From Actinocatenispora thailandica (GTDB lineage Bacteria; Actinomycetota; Actinomycetes; Mycobacteriales; Micromonosporaceae): 64,000 bases of DNA. The stretch covers positions 928,198-992,197 of the forward strand of contig NZ_AP023355.1 of the NCBI RefSeq assembly GCF_016865425.1, read 5' to 3'. Shown piece by piece: positions 62,572 to 64,000 of this stretch (position 1 is the stretch's first letter; the number at the start of each line of letters is the position of its first letter). The notes beneath the pieces are model-generated. The model did no database searches and had not been told where the DNA came from. It was given only the letters and a program-made list of their open reading frames with translations. The position numbers and the translations under genes were made by a program.

Positions 62572-63720
62572 TCACCTGCGTAGCGGCACACCGGCGAATT
62601 CGGCCATCCCGTCGGCGAAGTCGACCGAGGCCCGGAAACCGAGTTCGGTGCGGGCCAGGTCCGGCGCGGCGACGACGTGCCGCACGTCGCCCAGCCGGTA
62701 CCGGCCCGTCACCACCGGCGCCGGCCCGCCGAACGCGTCGGCGAGCGCGGTGGCCATCTGACCGACCGTGTGCGGCTGCCCGGACGCCACGTTGTACGCC
62801 CGGAAGCCGCCGGGTCCGCCGTCCGCGCCCCCGCTGTCTGCACGCCCGCTGTCCGCGCGCCCGCCGTCTGCACGCCCGCGGCCCGCGCGACCGGCGTCTG
62901 CGCGGCCGGCGGCGGTCCCGCCGGGACCGCCGGTGGCGGTCACCGCGGCCAGGTTGGCGGCGGCCACGTCGCGCACGTGCACGAAGTCGCGCCGCTGCGC
63001 GCCGTCCTCGTACACCTGGGGCGCCTCGCCCCGTTCCAGCGCCGACCGGAACAGCGCGGCCACCCCCGCGTACGGCGTGTCCCGGGGCATCCGCGGCCCG
63101 TACACGTTGTGGTACCGCAGGGCCACCACCGACCCGCCGGTGTCCCGGGCCCACGCCGCGGCCAGGTGCTCCTGCGCCACCTTCGTCGCCGCGTAGGTGT
63201 TCCGCGGATCCAGCGGCGCGGACTCGGGGACGTTCTCCGGCCGCAGCCAGGCGCCGCAGCGCGGGCACGGCGGCTCGTACCGACCAGCGGCGAGATCCGC
63301 CTCCCGGCGGGGCCCCGGGCGCACCGTGCCGTGCTCGGCGCACGCGTACCTGCCCTCGCCGTACACCACCATCGACGAGGCGAGCACCAGCCGGCGCACC
63401 CCGGCGGCGGCCATCTCGGCCAGCAGCACCGCGGTACCCAGGTCGTTGCAGCCCACGTACTCCGGCAGGTCGGCGGTGTCCACGCCCAGCCCGACCATCG
63501 CCGCTTGGTGCACCACGACGTCCACGTCGGCCAGCGCGGACCGCACCGCGGCGGCGTCCCGCACGTCCGCGCGCAGCCAGCCGTCCGCCAGGTAGGACGG
63601 CACGCCGCGGTGTGCGGCGGGATGCAGGCAGTCCAGCACCCGAACCGGGGCACCGGCAGCCCGCAGCGCGTCGACCACGTGCGAGCCGATGAATCCGGCC
63701 CCGCCGGTCACCAGGATCAC
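62572..63720 (-). CDS. NAD-dependent sugar epimerase/dehydratase (SDR family)
   Basis: A 382-residue extended SDR. Rossmann motif ILVTGGAGFIGSHVVDALR, active-site YxxxK as YAATKVAQEHL, and LRYHNVYGPRMP as in nucleotide-sugar epimerases such as dTDP-rhamnose 4-epimerase-like enzymes. A small metal-type insertion CAEHGT...CPRCGA is present near residue 130-155. Between residues ~265 and 300 lies a low-complexity GRADxGRADSG insertion. It is downstream of mtnP with a 4-base overlap. Substrate not determined. Confidence 0.85.
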   Translation of the reverse strand: MILVTGGAGFIGSHVVDALRAAGAPVRVLDCLHPAAHRGVPSYLADGWLRADVRDAAAVRSALADVDVVVHQAAMVGLGVDTADLPEYVGCNDLGTAVLLAEMAAAGVRRLVLASSMVVYGEGRYACAEHGTVRPGPRREADLAAGRYEPPCPRCGAWLRPENVPESAPLDPRNTYAATKVAQEHLAAAWARDTGGSVVALRYHNVYGPRMPRDTPYAGVAALFRSALERGEAPQVYEDGAQRRDFVHVRDVAAANLAAVTATGGPGGTAAGRADAGRAGRGRADGGRADSGRADSGGADGGPGGFRAYNVASGQPHTVGQMATALADAFGGPAPVVTGRYRLGDVRHVVAAPDLARTELGFRASVDFADGMAEFAGVPLRR

Positions 63721-64000
63721 GGCACCGTCACCCCGGCCTCCTCGTACGACTCGCCGCAGGCGCAGTCGCGCTCGACCGGCAGGGCGGCCGCGGCGCTCAG
63801 CAGCAGCGTGCGCATCCGTTCGGTGTTGGCGGCGAACACCGCGAACACCTCCTCCTGGCTGACCCCGGCGCCCGCCTCGATCCCCGCGTCCAGGTCAGTG
63901 ACCAGTGCGATCGGCGTGTAGCACAGCCCGAGTTCGCGGGCCAGCACCGCTTCCGGATGGCCGGTCATGTTCACCACCGACCAACCCTGCGCGGCGAACC
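63717..64000 (-). CDS. mtnP: S-methyl-5'-thioadenosine phosphorylase (3' part in window)
   Basis: C-terminal ~94 residues of a PNP/MTAP-fold phosphorylase, read from the window edge: QGWSVVNMTGHPEAVLARELGLCYTPIALVTDLDAG contains the substrate-site MTGHPE and the Asp of VTDLD; then VSQEEVFAVFAANTERM and a CAC tail. It salvages methylthioadenosine from polyamine and related pathways. The gene start is beyond 64000. Its stop overlaps the epimerase start (ATGA-type). Confidence 0.88.
   Translation of the reverse strand, partial: FAAQGWSVVNMTGHPEAVLARELGLCYTPIALVTDLDAGIEAGAGVSQEEVFAVFAANTERMRTLLLSAAAALPVERDCACGESYEEAGVTVP

Overview
The window is about 70 percent G+C or more, with GTG starts, leaderless promoters and actinobacterial marker genes (mtrA-mtrB-lpqB, hpf-secA, prfB-ftsE-ftsX-smpB-ssrA, sepF, a SecA with a zinc tail, F420-type PPOX protein). 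This fits a Gram-positive actinomycete chromosome, most likely a member of the Micromonosporaceae (inference from gene content and order; no 16S gene is present). Most of the window is core chromosome; the only clear mobile remnant is a decayed element of about 2.1 kb just after secA.

Layout. 1-5.4 kb: small regulator/enzyme pairs (MarR, an ECF-type sigma factor with a C-terminal SnoaL-like domain, TetR), each with visible operators and shared terminators. 5.4-8.7 kb: CASTOR/POLLUX-like channel, a methionine aminopeptidase and a divergent XRE regulator. 8.8-14.1 kb: minus-strand membrane/MoxR/DUF58/DUF4129/DUF4350 operon. 14.2-16.2 kb: GntR regulator and divergent CynX-type MFS transporter. 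16.3-22.7 kb: envelope two-component system mtrA-mtrB with lipoprotein lpqB, then comF and hpf. 22.8-30.5 kb: two double-GNAT proteins flanking a thiol-transferase, then secA. 30.5-32.75 kb: integrated-element remnant bounded by duplicated secA 3' ends, carrying a toxin-antitoxin pair, a truncated cutA and a dead tyrosine integrase. 33-38.1 kb: VOC protein, sepF, an odd basic-residue-free Gly-rich protein and an ABC exporter whose permease has a very long repetitive N-terminus. 38.3-41.5 kb: Rv3235-family gene, a BldC-like DNA-binding protein, DUF6912 and a membrane protein. 41.9-48 kb: pruA, TetR/SRPBCC pair, tryptophan dioxygenase, Ser/Thr kinase, PadR. 48-52.5 kb: prfB, ftsE, ftsX, smpB, ssrA (tmRNA). 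52.8-64 kb: secreted C39 peptidase, DedA, a tightly coupled operon (GT2, DUF2064, methyltransferase, sulfite-oxidase-like protein, membrane protein), a divergent GT-C-like membrane protein with a two-component system whose kinase is frameshifted, two DnaA boxes, an epimerase and the end of mtnP.

The most interesting non-gene signals are: (1) tiny Arg/Ser-rich ORFs beginning MS-x-R or VSER that fill intercistronic gaps, with the stop of the previous gene overlapping their start and their stop overlapping the next gene's start (mtrA-mtrB, the ABC exporter, the DUF4129 junction, and looser cases at mtrA and DUF58); (2) identical tandem GCAAACG repeats at a 10-bp period just downstream of the -10 of two neighbouring genes, one of which encodes a BldC-like MerR-type protein; (3) the secA 3' end used as an attachment site, with a second copy that differs only by synonymous codons.
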